Shown here: in pieces, positions 27,223 through 36,306 of the stretch
Layout: each line of letters begins with the position of its first letter
Position numbering within the stretch: position 1 is the first letter of the stretch
Assembly: GCF_009184895.1 (NCBI RefSeq)
Contig: NZ_WESE01000003.1
Coordinates: 434,001 to 498,000 of the forward strand
Length of the DNA: 64,000 nucleotides
Direction: 5' to 3'
From: Nostocoides sp. F2B08
GTDB lineage: Bacteria; Actinomycetota; Actinomycetes; Actinomycetales; Dermatophilaceae
Notes under the pieces: model-generated
The model's input: only the letters and a program-made list of their open reading frames with translations
Databases searched by the model: none
Told to the model about the DNA's origin: nothing
Position numbers and translations under genes: made by a program

Positions 27223-27452
27223 TGCCCAGCGTCCAGATCAAGAACGTCCCGGAGGAGACCCACGCTGTACTCCGTCGACGGGCGACCCGGGCCAACCAGT
27301 CGCTCCATGAGTACCTGTTGGCTCGCTTGATCGAGGAGGCATCCGCACCGACCCTGGACGAGGTTCTCGAGCGAGCCGGATCTCGAGCGGGTGGTTCCGT
27401 CACGCTCACGCAGGCAACGGCCGCCATCCGGTCCGACCGTGATCGTCATTGA
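27222..27452 (+). CDS. FitA-like ribbon-helix-helix antitoxin (VapB type)
   Basis: A 76-residue antitoxin. Residues 1-45 (VQIKNVPEETHAVLRRRA, then NQSLHEYLLARLIEEA) form the FitA/VapB ribbon-helix-helix DNA-binding domain; the C-terminal ~30 residues would wrap the PIN toxin. It overlaps the toxin frame by 14 nt, the normal vapBC arrangement. Its toxin carries an internal stop, so it may now be an orphan that only regulates its own promoter. Confidence 0.82.
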   Translation: MPSVQIKNVPEETHAVLRRRATRANQSLHEYLLARLIEEASAPTLDEVLERAGSRAGGSVTLTQATAAIRSDRDRH

Positions 27453-27840
27453 CGCCGGGGTGCTCCTCGTCGCACTCGTCGACGACGGCCCGGACGGCGA
27501 CGTCGTCCGCTCGCGACTTCGCGGGAAGCGTCTGGCCGCACCTGAGCTCATCGACCTCGAAGTGCTCTCCGCTCTTCGTGGACTGACGAGGTCGGGCCAG
27601 GCCCTTCCGCGACGGGCAGACCTCGCCCTGACGGATCTCGAGAACATTCCCATCGAGCGGGCGCCCCACCGGCGACTGCTCGGGCGATGTTGAGAGTTTC
27701 GCGACACCCTGAGCCCGTACGACGCCTCCTATGTCGCCATCGCTGAGGCTTTGGACACGACTCTGCTGACCGGGGACCGACGCCTGTCGAAGGCCGTCGG
27801 CCCGCTCTGTCGGGTCGAGGTGATGCAGGTGTCGACCTGA
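27439..27840 (+). pseudogene. VapC PIN toxin broken by an in-frame TGA
   Basis: From the GTG at 27439 the frame is open for 84 codons, stops at TGA 27691-27693, then continues in the same frame to TGA at 27838-27840 (133 sense codons plus the internal stop). The first part has the PIN acidic residues in VIDAGVLLVAL and LIDLEVLSAL; the continuation holds the remaining two in LSPYDASYVAIAEAL and LLTGDRRLS. In relatives the stop position is Trp (TGG), so one G-to-A change explains it. The short product lacks half the active site. Sequencing error or low-level readthrough are the alternatives. Confidence 0.85.
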
Positions 27841-27967
27841 CCGGTCGTCCACCGGGATCGCCGCCCCTCACCCGCCAGGCGGGCAAACACCGATCGACGC
27901 GATGACTCCTTCAGGCGGTCCTTCTGCAGCAACCGACCGACGGGCACGATCGGGCCATCGCCCGCCA

Positions 27968-28810
27968 TCACCCGCTGTGTGCCGTGAACACCTGACCGGC
28001 GGCGGGCAGACCCTCGACGACCGGCGTCGACTCCCCTGAGCCAGCGGCCCGGTCGGTCTCGCTCTGATTGATCTCGATCCCCCGCCACCGGAACGGCAGA
28101 CCCGCAGCGGCGTTGACCTCGGCCCGGTCCATGAGCTGCAGGTGCAGGTGCGGCTCGCTGCTGTTGCCTGTGTTGCCGACCTCGGCGAGCTGCTGCCCGG
28201 CCGTGACCCTACCCCCGACAGCAACGCGCAGCGAGCCGTGGCGCAGGTGGGCATACGCGGAGTACACGCCTTCACCGTGGTCGAGGACGACATGGTTGCC
28301 CAGGATGAAGCGCGGGCCGGCGAGCTCGCGGACGAAGGCACCGACCGTCATCATCCAGATGACCGTAGGCCAGCTGCTGCGGGACCGCTGGTCATCCAGC
28401 CGGTCGTCCGCGGCGACGACGACGCCGTCCGCGACCGCGTGGACGGGCTCGCCGAAGCAGGAGAACGTCTCCGGCTCTCGGAGCCCCAGCCCCCAGCCGA
28501 GGGTCGTCGGCGCGCCGTCGTCCGCGGGGTGGAGGATGTCGATCGCATACTCCTGCCCGTAGGCGCGCACGCCGTGGCTGGGCACCTTGTCCGCAGGGCT
28601 GTTCAACCCGACCCAGCGCCCGCGCACAGGTACCTCGATCCACCGCGCCTCCGGGTCCGCCACCCTGGGCGGGCGGACCAGTGCCAAGGCGATGAGGACG
28701 AGCGGCAGCAGCGACACCCACCCGGGCAGGTCCGCCAGGGTGAGGATGAGCACGGAGAGCACGAAGAGGCGCAGCCACCACGTCGACAGACCCGCGATCC
28801 GCCGCCTCAT
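27968..28810 (-). CDS. Membrane-anchored M23 (LytM) metallopeptidase
   Basis: A 280-residue protein with two hydrophobic helices in residues 10-48, then an M23 endopeptidase-like domain. Zinc-site elements are HGVRAYGQEYAIDI (first His and Asp, about residues 79-92) and HLHLQL (HxH, near 225), with NHVVLDHGEGVYSAYAHL between. M23 enzymes cut peptidoglycan cross-links, so a wall-remodelling role outside the membrane is likely. Its ATG overlaps the stop of the ArsR-like regulator by 4 nt, so the two are co-transcribed and the regulator probably controls it. Confidence 0.85.
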   Translation of the reverse strand: MRRRIAGLSTWWLRLFVLSVLILTLADLPGWVSLLPLVLIALALVRPPRVADPEARWIEVPVRGRWVGLNSPADKVPSHGVRAYGQEYAIDILHPADDGAPTTLGWGLGLREPETFSCFGEPVHAVADGVVVAADDRLDDQRSRSSWPTVIWMMTVGAFVRELAGPRFILGNHVVLDHGEGVYSAYAHLRHGSLRVAVGGRVTAGQQLAEVGNTGNSSEPHLHLQLMDRAEVNAAAGLPFRWRGIEINQSETDRAAGSGESTPVVEGLPAAGQVFTAHSG

Positions 28811-29319
28811 CGCCGCGCCCCGAGGACGGCACTGAGGAGGGGGATCATGACCTCGGCGGGCACCTCGAGGTGACTACCGCGGTTGCGCAGCCAGCCGGCC
28901 GCGGTGAGCTCGCGCACGTGATGGTAGACCTGTCCGCTCGTCCCCATCCCCTCGACCGCGGTCAGGCCCCGGACGGTGTCGACACCGCGCAGCACCTGCT
29001 GGGCGATCCGCAGCCGCACCGGGTGACCCAGGGCAGCGAGCCGTGTCGCGGGCATGCTCCAGTCCTCATCGAGCAGCTCATCCGAACCGGCGCTCAGTTG
29101 CCAGCGGGCGCGCACCCCACTCGGCGCCGCGGCACTCCCGACGATCATCACCGCGCCCGGCTCCTGCACCCGGGACTCGAGCCCGAGGAGCGCCCAGAAC
29201 ACGTCCGGATCGAGATCCGCGCCGCCGTCGGGCTCGCGCGCTGCCACGGCCGCCTTGATCGAGCGCTCCAGTCGGTCAACGCGCGCTTCGAGCTCGGCCA
29301 AACGATGCGCTTCCGTCAT
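28807..29319 (-). CDS. ArsR-like winged-helix regulator
   Basis: A 170-residue protein with an N-terminal helical, coiled-coil-like segment (residues 3-30) and a C-terminal winged helix (about 90-165: LAALGHPVRLRIAQQVLRG, then GTSGQVYHHVRELTAAGWL) of the ArsR/HTH_20 type. No metal-binding Cys pattern is visible. The palindrome immediately upstream overlaps the probable -10 box and start codon, pointing to autorepression. It is coupled to the M23 peptidase gene by a 4-nt overlap. Confidence 0.82.
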   Translation of the reverse strand: MTEAHRLAELEARVDRLERSIKAAVAAREPDGGADLDPDVFWALLGLESRVQEPGAVMIVGSAAAPSGVRARWQLSAGSDELLDEDWSMPATRLAALGHPVRLRIAQQVLRGVDTVRGLTAVEGMGTSGQVYHHVRELTAAGWLRNRGSHLEVPAEVMIPLLSAVLGARR

Positions 29320-29340
29320 GATTACGAAACTACGTAATCA
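29319..29340. promoter_or_regulatory. Operator palindrome at the ArsR-like gene start
   Basis: TGATTACG-AAACTA-CGTAATCA has perfect 8-bp arms and includes the first base of the ATG. Read on the minus strand, the centre is TAGTTT, a -10-like box 7 nt before the ATG. A bound repressor would block polymerase and probably a leaderless start. Confidence 0.68.
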
Positions 29341-29376
29341 CGAACTGCGCGTCAAACCCCGACGAGGCCACCCCCG

Positions 29377-30504
29377 CTACTCGTCGTAGGTCAGCGTCAC
29401 CTCGTCCGTCACCGGGTGCGACTGGCAGGCGAGCACCATGCCGGCGGCGATCTCGTCGGCCTCCAGCGCGTACGAGCGGTCCATGCGGACCTCGCCGGCG
29501 ACGACGCGCGCACGGCAGGTGCCGCAGACGCCCCCGGTGCATGAGTACGGTGCGTCGGGGCGCACCCGCAGCGTGGCCGCGAGGATCGACTCGGCCGAGT
29601 CGTGCATCTCGATCCGCGACGTGCGCCCGTCGAGCGTCACCGTGACGACGGCGTCGGCGGCGACGTCCTCCGCCGCGACGGCCGGCACCGGCAGACCGTC
29701 CACCGGCACGTGGAACACCTCGTGGTGCACGTGCGCGTGGTCCACCCCGAGGGACGCCAGCAGCTCCTGAGCACCCTCGACCATGCCGAACGGCCCGCAC
29801 AGGTAGTACTCGTCGACCGACCCGACCGGCGCGAACGCCTGGAACAGCCGATCCAGCCGCGCCGGGTCCATCCGTCCGGACAGCAGCTCCACGGCCTGCG
29901 GCTCGCGGGAGAGGACGTGGACGAGCTGGAAACGCCCCATGTGCGCGTTCTTGAGGTCCTCGAGCTCCTCGAGGAACATCACGTCGGCGGTCGCTCGGTT
30001 GCCGAAGAAGAGCGTCACCCGTGAGAGTGGCTCGCGCGTGAGGATGTTCTCGACGTGCGAGAGCACCGGGGTGATGCCGGAGCCGGCCGCGATGAGGCAG
30101 TGGTGTTTCGCCGCACCCGGGTCGGACGGCACGGTGAAGGACCCGAGCGGCGGCATGACCGCGAGCGTGTCCCCCACTCCCACAACAAAGTTCAGATAGG
30201 AGGACATCCGCCCGCCGGGCACCTGGCCGACACCGACGCGCACCGCCTGCATCCGGCGGGCGCGATCCGGCGACAGGCACAGCGAGTACGACTGACGCAC
30301 GTCCTCGCCGCCGATCTCGGCACGCAAGGTCAGGTGCTGGCCGGCCTCGAAGCGGAGGAACAGCGAGGCCAGCTCGTCCGGCACATCGAAGGTGAGCGCG
30401 ACGGCCCCCTCGGTCAGCTGCTCGCGGTGGCTGACCCGGAGGTCGTGAAAGTGGTGCCGCTGAGCGGCCCCACCGGTCTGGGGCAGGAGGAGGCTCACGC
30501 TCAC
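29377..30504 (-). CDS. paaE: Phenylacetyl-CoA epoxidase reductase subunit
   Basis: A 375-residue NADPH-dependent reductase that feeds electrons to the di-iron epoxidase. Order of domains: ferredoxin-reductase FAD domain (about 15-115, with RQSYSLCLSP), NAD(P) domain (AAGSGITPVLSHVEN), and a C-terminal plant-type [2Fe-2S] ferredoxin with YSCTGGVCGTCRA and a distal Cys in LACQSH. The GTG at 30504 overlaps the paaD stop (GTGA). Last gene of the paaABCDE run; ring-opening and CoA-ligase genes are not in the window. Confidence 0.94.
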   Translation of the reverse strand: MSVSLLLPQTGGAAQRHHFHDLRVSHREQLTEGAVALTFDVPDELASLFLRFEAGQHLTLRAEIGGEDVRQSYSLCLSPDRARRMQAVRVGVGQVPGGRMSSYLNFVVGVGDTLAVMPPLGSFTVPSDPGAAKHHCLIAAGSGITPVLSHVENILTREPLSRVTLFFGNRATADVMFLEELEDLKNAHMGRFQLVHVLSREPQAVELLSGRMDPARLDRLFQAFAPVGSVDEYYLCGPFGMVEGAQELLASLGVDHAHVHHEVFHVPVDGLPVPAVAAEDVAADAVVTVTLDGRTSRIEMHDSAESILAATLRVRPDAPYSCTGGVCGTCRARVVAGEVRMDRSYALEADEIAAGMVLACQSHPVTDEVTLTYDE

Positions 30505-31115
30505 ACCGCCTTGAACTCGTCGAACGGGTCCCCGCACGCCCGGCAGCGGTGCAGCGCCTTGCACGCCGTCGTCCCGAACCGCGCGATGAGCTCGGTGTCC
30601 GTCGACCCGCACCTCGGGCAGACAACGGCCACAGACGATTCGGTATGCGGTGCGCGCCCGATCGTCACCGGCACCGGACCGCTCGCACCGGTCGAGCGAG
30701 GACCCGGCGGGGCGATGTCGAGCTCGGCGAGCGCGGCGCGCCCCCGCTCGGTGAGCCAGTCCGTCGTCCACGGCGGGGAGTGCACGATCTCGACGGTGGC
30801 GTCCCAACCGGCGTCGGCGGCCGCGTCGACGATGTCGCGCGCGATGACCTCCATCGCTGGGCAGCCGCTGTAGGTCGGGGTGATCCGCACCCGTACGGCG
30901 CCCGCCGACTCGTCGGCCTCGACGCCGCGCACGATGCCGAGGTCGCCGATCGACAGCGTCGGGATCTCCGGGTCGGTCACCGCCCCGACCCGCTGCTCGA
31001 CCTCGGCCGCGGACGACCGACTCTCCTCTCGCGAGGGACGGGCCGGCGTTGGTGAAGCAGGGGTTTTCCCACCGCTGAGCCGTCCGTCGCGTGGAGTCGC
31101 GCGTGTCATCACCAT
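30501..31115 (-). CDS. paaD: Phenylacetate degradation maturation protein PaaD
   Basis: A protein of about 204 residues with a MIP18/DUF59 domain (DPEIPTLSIGDLGIVR at about 45-62) and a C-terminal zinc ribbon (CPRCGS and CRACGDPF). PaaD is needed for maturation of the epoxidase complex, probably in iron-sulfur delivery. The ATG at 31115 has a GGGGG run 5-9 nt upstream; an ATG at 31109 overlapping the paaC stop is nearly as good. About 35 N-terminal residues before the domain are low complexity. Confidence 0.9.
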   Translation of the reverse strand: MVMTRATPRDGRLSGGKTPASPTPARPSREESRSSAAEVEQRVGAVTDPEIPTLSIGDLGIVRGVEADESAGAVRVRITPTYSGCPAMEVIARDIVDAAADAGWDATVEIVHSPPWTTDWLTERGRAALAELDIAPPGPRSTGASGPVPVTIGRAPHTESSVAVVCPRCGSTDTELIARFGTTACKALHRCRACGDPFDEFKAV

Positions 31116-31864
31116 GTCGCCCCCGGGTGCGAGCGGGCGAGGTGCTGCATCTCGGCGAGCAGATAGCCGCAGGCCTCGGAGTGCAGGCCCTCCCGGCCGC
31201 CGCGCGAGCGCCACCGGCTCGATGGCACGCCGTCGAGCGTCGCCTCGGCCAGCACATCCTCGACGAACCGCATCACAGCAGACTTCAGCGTGCTCGGCAG
31301 CACGCCGACGCCGGCATCCGCCGCAGCGACCTCGACCGCGGTGTCCTCGAACAGCTCGTCCACATACGGGGCAACGCGCTCGAGCGCCGAGACCATCCGA
31401 TCATGCGACTCGGACGTCCCGTCGCCGAGCCGCAGCGTCCAGAGCCGGGCGTGGTCGCGGTGATAGCGCGACTCGGTGACCGCCTTGGAGGCGACCCCCG
31501 CGAGCTCGACGTCGGCGGAGGAGGCGAGCGCGGCATACCGCTCGACGTCCAGACTCGCGACCAGCAGCAGCCGCACGATCTCGAGGCCGAAGTCGTGCCG
31601 GGGCTGCTCGACCAGGTGCACGTGCCGGAACTCGCGCTCGTCGCGCCAGTACGCGTAGTCGTCCTCGCCGCGGCCGGTCCCGTCCAGCGAACCCAAGAGC
31701 CCATACAACGACCTCGCCCGCCCGAGCAGGTCGAGGCCGATGTTGCCCAGGGCCATGTCCTCCTCGATCTGGGGAGCACGGCTGATCCACTCCCCCAGCC
31801 GCTGGGCGTAGATCAGGGCATCGTCGGCGAGCGCCGCGACGAGCGGCGCGTGAGCCTCACTCAC
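31109..31864 (-). CDS. paaC: Phenylacetyl-CoA epoxidase structural subunit
   Basis: A 251-residue ferritin-like protein, the non-catalytic partner that stabilises PaaA. Family features include LGEWISRAPQIEEDMALGNIGLDLLGRAR near residue 25 (split here by position only) and the C-terminal GGREGLHSEACGYLLAEMQ. It overlaps paaB and paaD, as expected in the operon. The ATG at 31864 overlaps the paaB stop (ATGA). Confidence 0.93.
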   Translation of the reverse strand: MSEAHAPLVAALADDALIYAQRLGEWISRAPQIEEDMALGNIGLDLLGRARSLYGLLGSLDGTGRGEDDYAYWRDEREFRHVHLVEQPRHDFGLEIVRLLLVASLDVERYAALASSADVELAGVASKAVTESRYHRDHARLWTLRLGDGTSESHDRMVSALERVAPYVDELFEDTAVEVAAADAGVGVLPSTLKSAVMRFVEDVLAEATLDGVPSSRWRSRGGREGLHSEACGYLLAEMQHLARSHPGATW

Positions 31865-32163
31865 AGGTACTCCACGTCCTCGGGCACCTCGTAGAACGTC
31901 GGATGCCGGTAGACCTTGTCCGCCGCCGGGTCGAAGAACGCGTCGCGCTCCTCGGGACTGCTCGCCGTAATCGCGGACGCCGGGACGACCCAGATCGAGA
32001 CGCCCTCCTGGCGGCGGGTGTAGAGATCACGGGCGTTGTGCAGCGCCAGCGCCGCGTCGGGGGCGTGCAGCGACCCGACGTGCGTGTGCGAGAGCCCGCG
32101 CTTGGCGCGCACGAAGACCTCCCACAGTGGCCAGGCGTCCGACTCGGGCGCGGACGCGCTCAT
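31861..32163 (-). CDS. paaB: Phenylacetyl-CoA epoxidase subunit PaaB
   Basis: A 100-residue small subunit that bridges two PaaAC heterodimers. [20 protein letters not shown] near the N-terminus and [20 protein letters not shown] are diagnostic. Start ATG at 32163 overlaps the paaA stop by 4 nt; the longer frame upstream is shadow. Confidence 0.95.
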   Translation of the reverse strand: MSASAPESDAWPLWEVFVRAKRGLSHTHVGSLHAPDAALALHNARDLYTRRQEGVSIWVVPASAITASSPEERDAFFDPAADKVYRHPTFYEVPEDVEYL

Positions 32164-33221
32164 GCGGCTCCCGCCCGGGTGCGCTCGGCCTGCTTGCGGG
32201 CGTATGCGGTGGCCGCCTCGCGCACCCACGCACCCTCTTCGTGGGCCGAGACGCGGTGCTCCAGGCGCTGTGCGTTGCAGGGCCCGTCGCCCTTGAGCAC
32301 CCGCCAGAACTCGTCCCAGTCGATGGCGCCGAAGTCGTAGTGCCCGCGCTCGTCGTTCCACCGCAGGTCGGGGTCGGGCAGGGTCAGGCCGATCCGCTCG
32401 GCCTGCGGCACGGTCATGTCGACGAACTTCTGACGCAGCTCGTCGTTGCTGAAGCGCTTGATACCCCATGCCATCGACTGCGCCGTGTGGCCCTGCTGCG
32501 CCAGCTCGCCGGAGTCGGGCGGGCCGAACATCATCAGCGCCGGCCACCACCACCGGTTCGCGGCGTCCTGCGCCATCTCCTTCTGCGCGTCGGTCCCGCG
32601 GGCCAGGGTCCAGAGGATCTCGAAGCCCTGCCGCTGGTGGAAGGACTCCTCCTTGCAGACGCGGATCATCGCGCGGGCATACGGGCCGTAGGAGCAGCGA
32701 CACAGCGGCACCTGGTTCATGATCGCGGCGCCGTCGACGAGCCAGCCGATCGCGCCGACGTCGGCCCACGTGAGCGTCGGGTAGTTGAAGATCGAGGAGT
32801 ACTTCTGCCGACCCGTGTGGAGCCGGTCGAGGAGCTCGTCCCGGGAGACGCCGAGCGTCTCGGCCGCCGAGTAGAGGTAGAGCCCGTGGCCCGCCTCGTC
32901 CTGGACCTTGGCCATGAGGATGGCCTTGCGGCGCAGCGACGGCGCGCGGGAGATCCAGTTGCCCTCGGGCTGCATGCCGATGATCTCGGAGTGGGCGTGC
33001 TGGGCCATCATCCGGATCAGGGTCTGGCGGTATGCCTCGGGCATCGCGTCGCGCGGCTCGATGCGCTGGTCTGCGTCGATGAGCTCGTCGAAGTATCCGT
33101 CGAGGGCGGCGGCGTCGGCGGCGTTCAGGGGTTCGTCACGTCGCGGCAGCCGGTCCTTGTGGGACTCGGGTGCGGCCACATCGGTGGGGCCGTAGTCGTT
33201 GCCGTACATAGGGTCCAGCAT
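32160..33221 (-). CDS. paaA: Phenylacetyl-CoA epoxidase catalytic subunit
   Basis: A protein of about 353 residues, the di-iron oxygenase that epoxidises the ring of phenylacetyl-CoA. Iron ligands are visible in [20 protein letters not shown] and [14 protein letters not shown], the two E-x2-H motifs. Two start codons, ATG 33221 and ATG 33209, differ by four residues (MLDP); neither has a strong ribosome site. It heads the operon and is divergent from the acetyltransferase gene at 33316. No dedicated PaaX or PaaR regulator is adjacent. Confidence 0.94.
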   Translation of the reverse strand: MLDPMYGNDYGPTDVAAPESHKDRLPRRDEPLNAADAAALDGYFDELIDADQRIEPRDAMPEAYRQTLIRMMAQHAHSEIIGMQPEGNWISRAPSLRRKAILMAKVQDEAGHGLYLYSAAETLGVSRDELLDRLHTGRQKYSSIFNYPTLTWADVGAIGWLVDGAAIMNQVPLCRCSYGPYARAMIRVCKEESFHQRQGFEILWTLARGTDAQKEMAQDAANRWWWPALMMFGPPDSGELAQQGHTAQSMAWGIKRFSNDELRQKFVDMTVPQAERIGLTLPDPDLRWNDERGHYDFGAIDWDEFWRVLKGDGPCNAQRLEHRVSAHEEGAWVREAATAYARKQAERTRAGAA

Positions 33222-33315
33222 ACGGACACGTGCCGACAGGGGCGGTCCCGAGCAATCGGGTGATGTGCCCGCGACCCTGCCCTCGTGTGAGGATCGGAGG
33301 CATGAGGACCGCAGC

Positions 33316-33888
33316 ATGAGCGACCACGCCCACGGAGCGCTCGCCGACGCCAGCGTGCGCCGGGCCGGGCCGAACGACGCGGCGGCGGTCGGGCTGGTCC
33401 AGGAGGCGGTCTGGCGGGAGACGTACGCCCCGCGCGTCCCGACGCACATCGCCGAGCAGTTCACCTCCGCCGGCTTCGCGAGCGTCTGGCGCCGCTCCCT
33501 CGCCAGTCCCCCGCCGGGAGTGTGGACCCTCCTCGTCGCGTGCGCCGGCGAGCAGGTCGTCGGGTATGCGGCGGTCGGCCCCTCCCAGGACCGCGACGGC
33601 GAGGCGACCACCGGGTCGCTGATGGAGATCGGTGTCCACCCGCTCGGGCGGCGCAGCGGCCACGGCTCACGCCTCCTCAACGCCGCGGCGGACATCCTCC
33701 GCGAGGCCGGCGCGACCGAGTTCACCGCCTGGCTGCCCGCCGACGCCGAGGACACCCGCGCGTTCTTCACGCACGCCAACCTCCACCCGGACGGCGCCTA
33801 CCGCGACCGAGGCGTCGCCGAGGACGTCACGGTGCGCGAGATCCGCGTCGCGGCGAGCCTGGCCGATGCCACCGAGAGCGATGAGTGA
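33316..33888 (+). CDS. GNAT-family N-acetyltransferase
   Basis: A 190-residue acetyl-CoA-dependent N-acetyltransferase fold. The acetyl-CoA-binding motif A is readable as [20 protein letters not shown] (about residues 103-122), and [15 protein letters not shown] follows as motif B. The substrate is unknown. It overlaps azlC by 8 nt, so it is in the azlCD operon and could modify a substrate or product related to amino-acid export. Confidence 0.85.
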   Translation: MSDHAHGALADASVRRAGPNDAAAVGLVQEAVWRETYAPRVPTHIAEQFTSAGFASVWRRSLASPPPGVWTLLVACAGEQVVGYAAVGPSQDRDGEATTGSLMEIGVHPLGRRSGHGSRLLNAAADILREAGATEFTAWLPADAEDTRAFFTHANLHPDGAYRDRGVAEDVTVREIRVAASLADATESDE

Positions 33889-34648
33889 GGGTGCACCGAC
33901 CGGCGAGCTGAGCCCCGAACGCCGCCGGGCCGTCCTGCGCCAGTCGTGGTCGGTCGGGATCGCGACGGGACTCTACGGTGTCAGCTTCGGCGCCCTCTCG
34001 GTCGCCGCGGGCCTCAACCTCTGGCAGACCCAGGCGCTGTCGGCGCTGATGTTCACCGGCGGGAGCCAGTTCGCGCTCGTCGGAATCGTCGGGACCGGCG
34101 GCCTGGCCGCGGCGCCCGCGGCGATCGCCACCGCGACCATGTTGAGCATCCGAAACGGACTGTATGCGCTGAGCACCCGCCGCTTCCTGCTCACCGGAGC
34201 AGCGCATACCCCTGTCGTGCGGACCGCCGCGGCAGCGCACCTGACGATCGACGAGTCCAGCGCCGTCGGGCTGGCCCAGCCGGAGCCGCAGGCGGCCCGG
34301 CTCGGGTTCTGGCACACCGGCGTGGCGGTGTTCCTGTTCTGGAACCTGATGACCCTCGTCGGCGCGCTCGCCGGGTCGGTCATCGGCGACCCGGCGACCT
34401 GGGGCCTCGACGGAGCCGCGGTCGCGGCGTTCCTCGCGCTGCTCTGGCCGCGCCTGAAGGCCGCCGACGCCCGCCTCACGGCCGCGGTCGCGACGGTGCT
34501 CGCCCTCGTGATGGTGCCGTTCGTGCCCGCCGGGGTGCCGGTCCTCATCGCCGCGGTCGCCGCCGTCGTGATCGGGATCCGGGGCGGCACGACCGGTCGC
34601 CTCGCCGACCCGCCGGACCCGCGCACGGACGGGGACCCGATCCCATGA
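33881..34648 (+). CDS. azlC: AzlC-family branched-chain amino acid exporter, large subunit
   Basis: A 255-residue membrane protein with about seven to eight helices. YGVSFGALSVAAGLNLWQTQ and LMFTGGSQFALVGIVGTGG are AzlC signatures. AzlCD exports branched-chain amino acids and some analogues. It overlaps the GNAT gene upstream and azlD downstream (ATGA). About 15 polar residues at each end are cytoplasmic. Confidence 0.92.
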   Translation: MSEGAPTGELSPERRRAVLRQSWSVGIATGLYGVSFGALSVAAGLNLWQTQALSALMFTGGSQFALVGIVGTGGLAAAPAAIATATMLSIRNGLYALSTRRFLLTGAAHTPVVRTAAAAHLTIDESSAVGLAQPEPQAARLGFWHTGVAVFLFWNLMTLVGALAGSVIGDPATWGLDGAAVAAFLALLWPRLKAADARLTAAVATVLALVMVPFVPAGVPVLIAAVAAVVIGIRGGTTGRLADPPDPRTDGDPIP

Positions 34649-34956
34649 CCCTGACGACCGCGGTCCTGGTGGCCTGCGCGCTCGCCTTCGCGACGAAGGC
34701 GGTCGGGTACGTCGTCCCGCCCCGGCTCGTCGAGGGTGAGCGGACGATGCGGGTCTCGACCCTGCTGCCCGCCGCGCTGCTCGCCGGCCTTATCGTCGTC
34801 CAGACCGTCGCCGACGGCCCGGCCCTGGTGCTCGACGCCCGCATCGGCGCGCTCGTCGTGGCCGCACTCCTGCTCTGGCGGGGAGCCGGCTTCATCACCG
34901 TCGTCATCGCCGGCGCAGTCACAGCAGCGCTCCTGCGCCTCATCGGTCTCGGGTGA
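34645..34956 (+). CDS. azlD: AzlD-family exporter small subunit
   Basis: A 103-residue protein with about four hydrophobic helices, the partner of AzlC. The family element ATKAVGYVVPPRL and a terminal hydrophobic stretch are present. ATG at 34645 overlaps the azlC stop by 4 nt. Likely forms a two-subunit exporter. Confidence 0.9.
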   Translation: MTLTTAVLVACALAFATKAVGYVVPPRLVEGERTMRVSTLLPAALLAGLIVVQTVADGPALVLDARIGALVVAALLLWRGAGFITVVIAGAVTAALLRLIGLG

Positions 34957-35010
34957 CCCACCGGTCACACGGCGTACAAGAAACGTGCGGCCCGCACCTG
35001 TGAGTACGCA

Positions 35011-35041
35011 GGTCACAGCGTGATTCTCGGTCGCTGTGACC
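35011..35041. promoter_or_regulatory. Perfect 10-bp inverted repeat before the ScyD-like gene
   Basis: GGTCACAGCG and CGCTGTGACC flank an 11-nt loop, 55 nt after azlD and 87 nt before the secreted-protein GTG. A second small repeat, CACCGACCGGCGGTG, follows at 35048-35062. It could be the azlD terminator or an operator for the next gene; the sequence does not decide. Confidence 0.6.
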
Positions 35042-35127
35042 CTTGTCACCACCGACCGGCGGTGGGACTCTGAGAGGCGGCACCCAGCCGGGCGACCACT
35101 TCCGCGCCAGTCAGAAGAGGAACCTCC

Positions 35128-36294
35128 GTGATCAACCCCAACCCAGCAGCGCGGCGAGTGCGCCGGGCTCTCGTGCCGCTCCTCGGCTCGACCGCGCTCG
35201 TGGCGACGATGTTCGTCGCACCGACCGCGACCGCCGACGAGCACTGGAAGGTCGTCGCGAGCGGCCTCGACAATCCCCGTCAGCTGTCCTTCGGACCCAA
35301 GGGCGACCTCTTCGTCGCCGAGGCGGGTCGAGGTGGCGAGGGCCCGTGCATGACCGGCCCCGAGGGAGACACCGTCTGCTTCGGCAAGTCCGGCGCCATC
35401 ACCCGCGTCAGCCTGGGCAAGGGCAAGCACAAGGGCACGCAGCAGCGGGTCCTGACCAAGCTGCCCTCGGTCGCCGCCCAGGGCACCGCGGAGGTTCCGG
35501 CGGGATCGCAGGCGATCGGCCCCCACGACGTCGTCGTCGAGGGCTCGAAGAAGCTCGTCTTCACCGTCGGCCTCGGCGCAGACCCGGCGGTGCGCAAGAC
35601 CGAGGAGGCCCTGAGGGACATGGGCACGCTGCGCTCGGCGACCATCGGTTCGAAGAAGACGAACCTGATCGCCGACATCGCCAAGCACGAGGCGCGCACG
35701 AACCCGATCCACGACCCGGACAGCAACCCGGTCGGCTTCATCCGGCACGGATCCGGCTATGTCGTCGCCGATGCGGGCGGCAACACCCTCGTCGACGTCT
35801 CGAAGAGGGGTCGCATGTCGACGCGCGCGGTCTTCCAGGACCAGCTGGCTCTCGCGCCGCCGTTCCTCGGGCTCCCTGCCGGCACGAAGATCCCCGCGCA
35901 GGCCGTCCCCACGTCGGTCGCCAAGGGGCCCGACGGCGCGCTGTACGTCAGCCAGCTCACCGGATTCCCCTTCGAGAAGGGGTTGGCGAACATCTACAAG
36001 GTCGACAAGAAGGGCAAGGTCAGCGTGTATGCCAGCGGCCTGACCAACGTCACCGACCTCGCGTTCGGCCCGGGCAACCGGCTGTATGCGGTGCAGCTGT
36101 CGACCGAGGGCCTGCTCACCGGCCCGATCGGCTCGGTCGTGGCCATTCCCAAGGGTGGCGGGGCCACGCACACCGTCGTGGCACAGGGCCTCTTCGCGCC
36201 GTACGGCATAGCGATCAAGGGCAAGACCGCCTATGTCACCACGGGCAGCGTCGCACCGGGGGCGGGCGAGGTGATCGCGATTCCGCTTCGCTGA
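35128..36294 (+). CDS. Secreted ScyD/ScyE-family beta-propeller protein
   Basis: A 388-residue secreted protein: signal peptide (about 1-36, cleavage near TATADEHW) followed by NHL-like repeats such as GLDNPRQLSFGPKGDLFVAE. This matches the ScyD/ScyE family, named after scytonemin-cluster proteins of cyanobacteria but widespread in actinobacteria with unknown role. Two Cys lie in GPCMTGPEGDTVCFG, probably forming a disulfide. The GTG start has AGAGG 7 nt upstream. It stands alone and is followed by two strong hairpins. Confidence 0.83.
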   Translation: MINPNPAARRVRRALVPLLGSTALVATMFVAPTATADEHWKVVASGLDNPRQLSFGPKGDLFVAEAGRGGEGPCMTGPEGDTVCFGKSGAITRVSLGKGKHKGTQQRVLTKLPSVAAQGTAEVPAGSQAIGPHDVVVEGSKKLVFTVGLGADPAVRKTEEALRDMGTLRSATIGSKKTNLIADIAKHEARTNPIHDPDSNPVGFIRHGSGYVVADAGGNTLVDVSKRGRMSTRAVFQDQLALAPPFLGLPAGTKIPAQAVPTSVAKGPDGALYVSQLTGFPFEKGLANIYKVDKKGKVSVYASGLTNVTDLAFGPGNRLYAVQLSTEGLLTGPIGSVVAIPKGGGATHTVVAQGLFAPYGIAIKGKTAYVTTGSVAPGAGEVIAIPLR

Positions 36295-36306
36295 GGCCCA
36301 CTGCCG

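Noticed and set aside
27691-27693. Selenocysteine at the internal TGA of the PIN toxin
   Set aside because: The position is Trp in relatives and no selenocysteine insertion structure or need is evident; a nonsense change is simpler.
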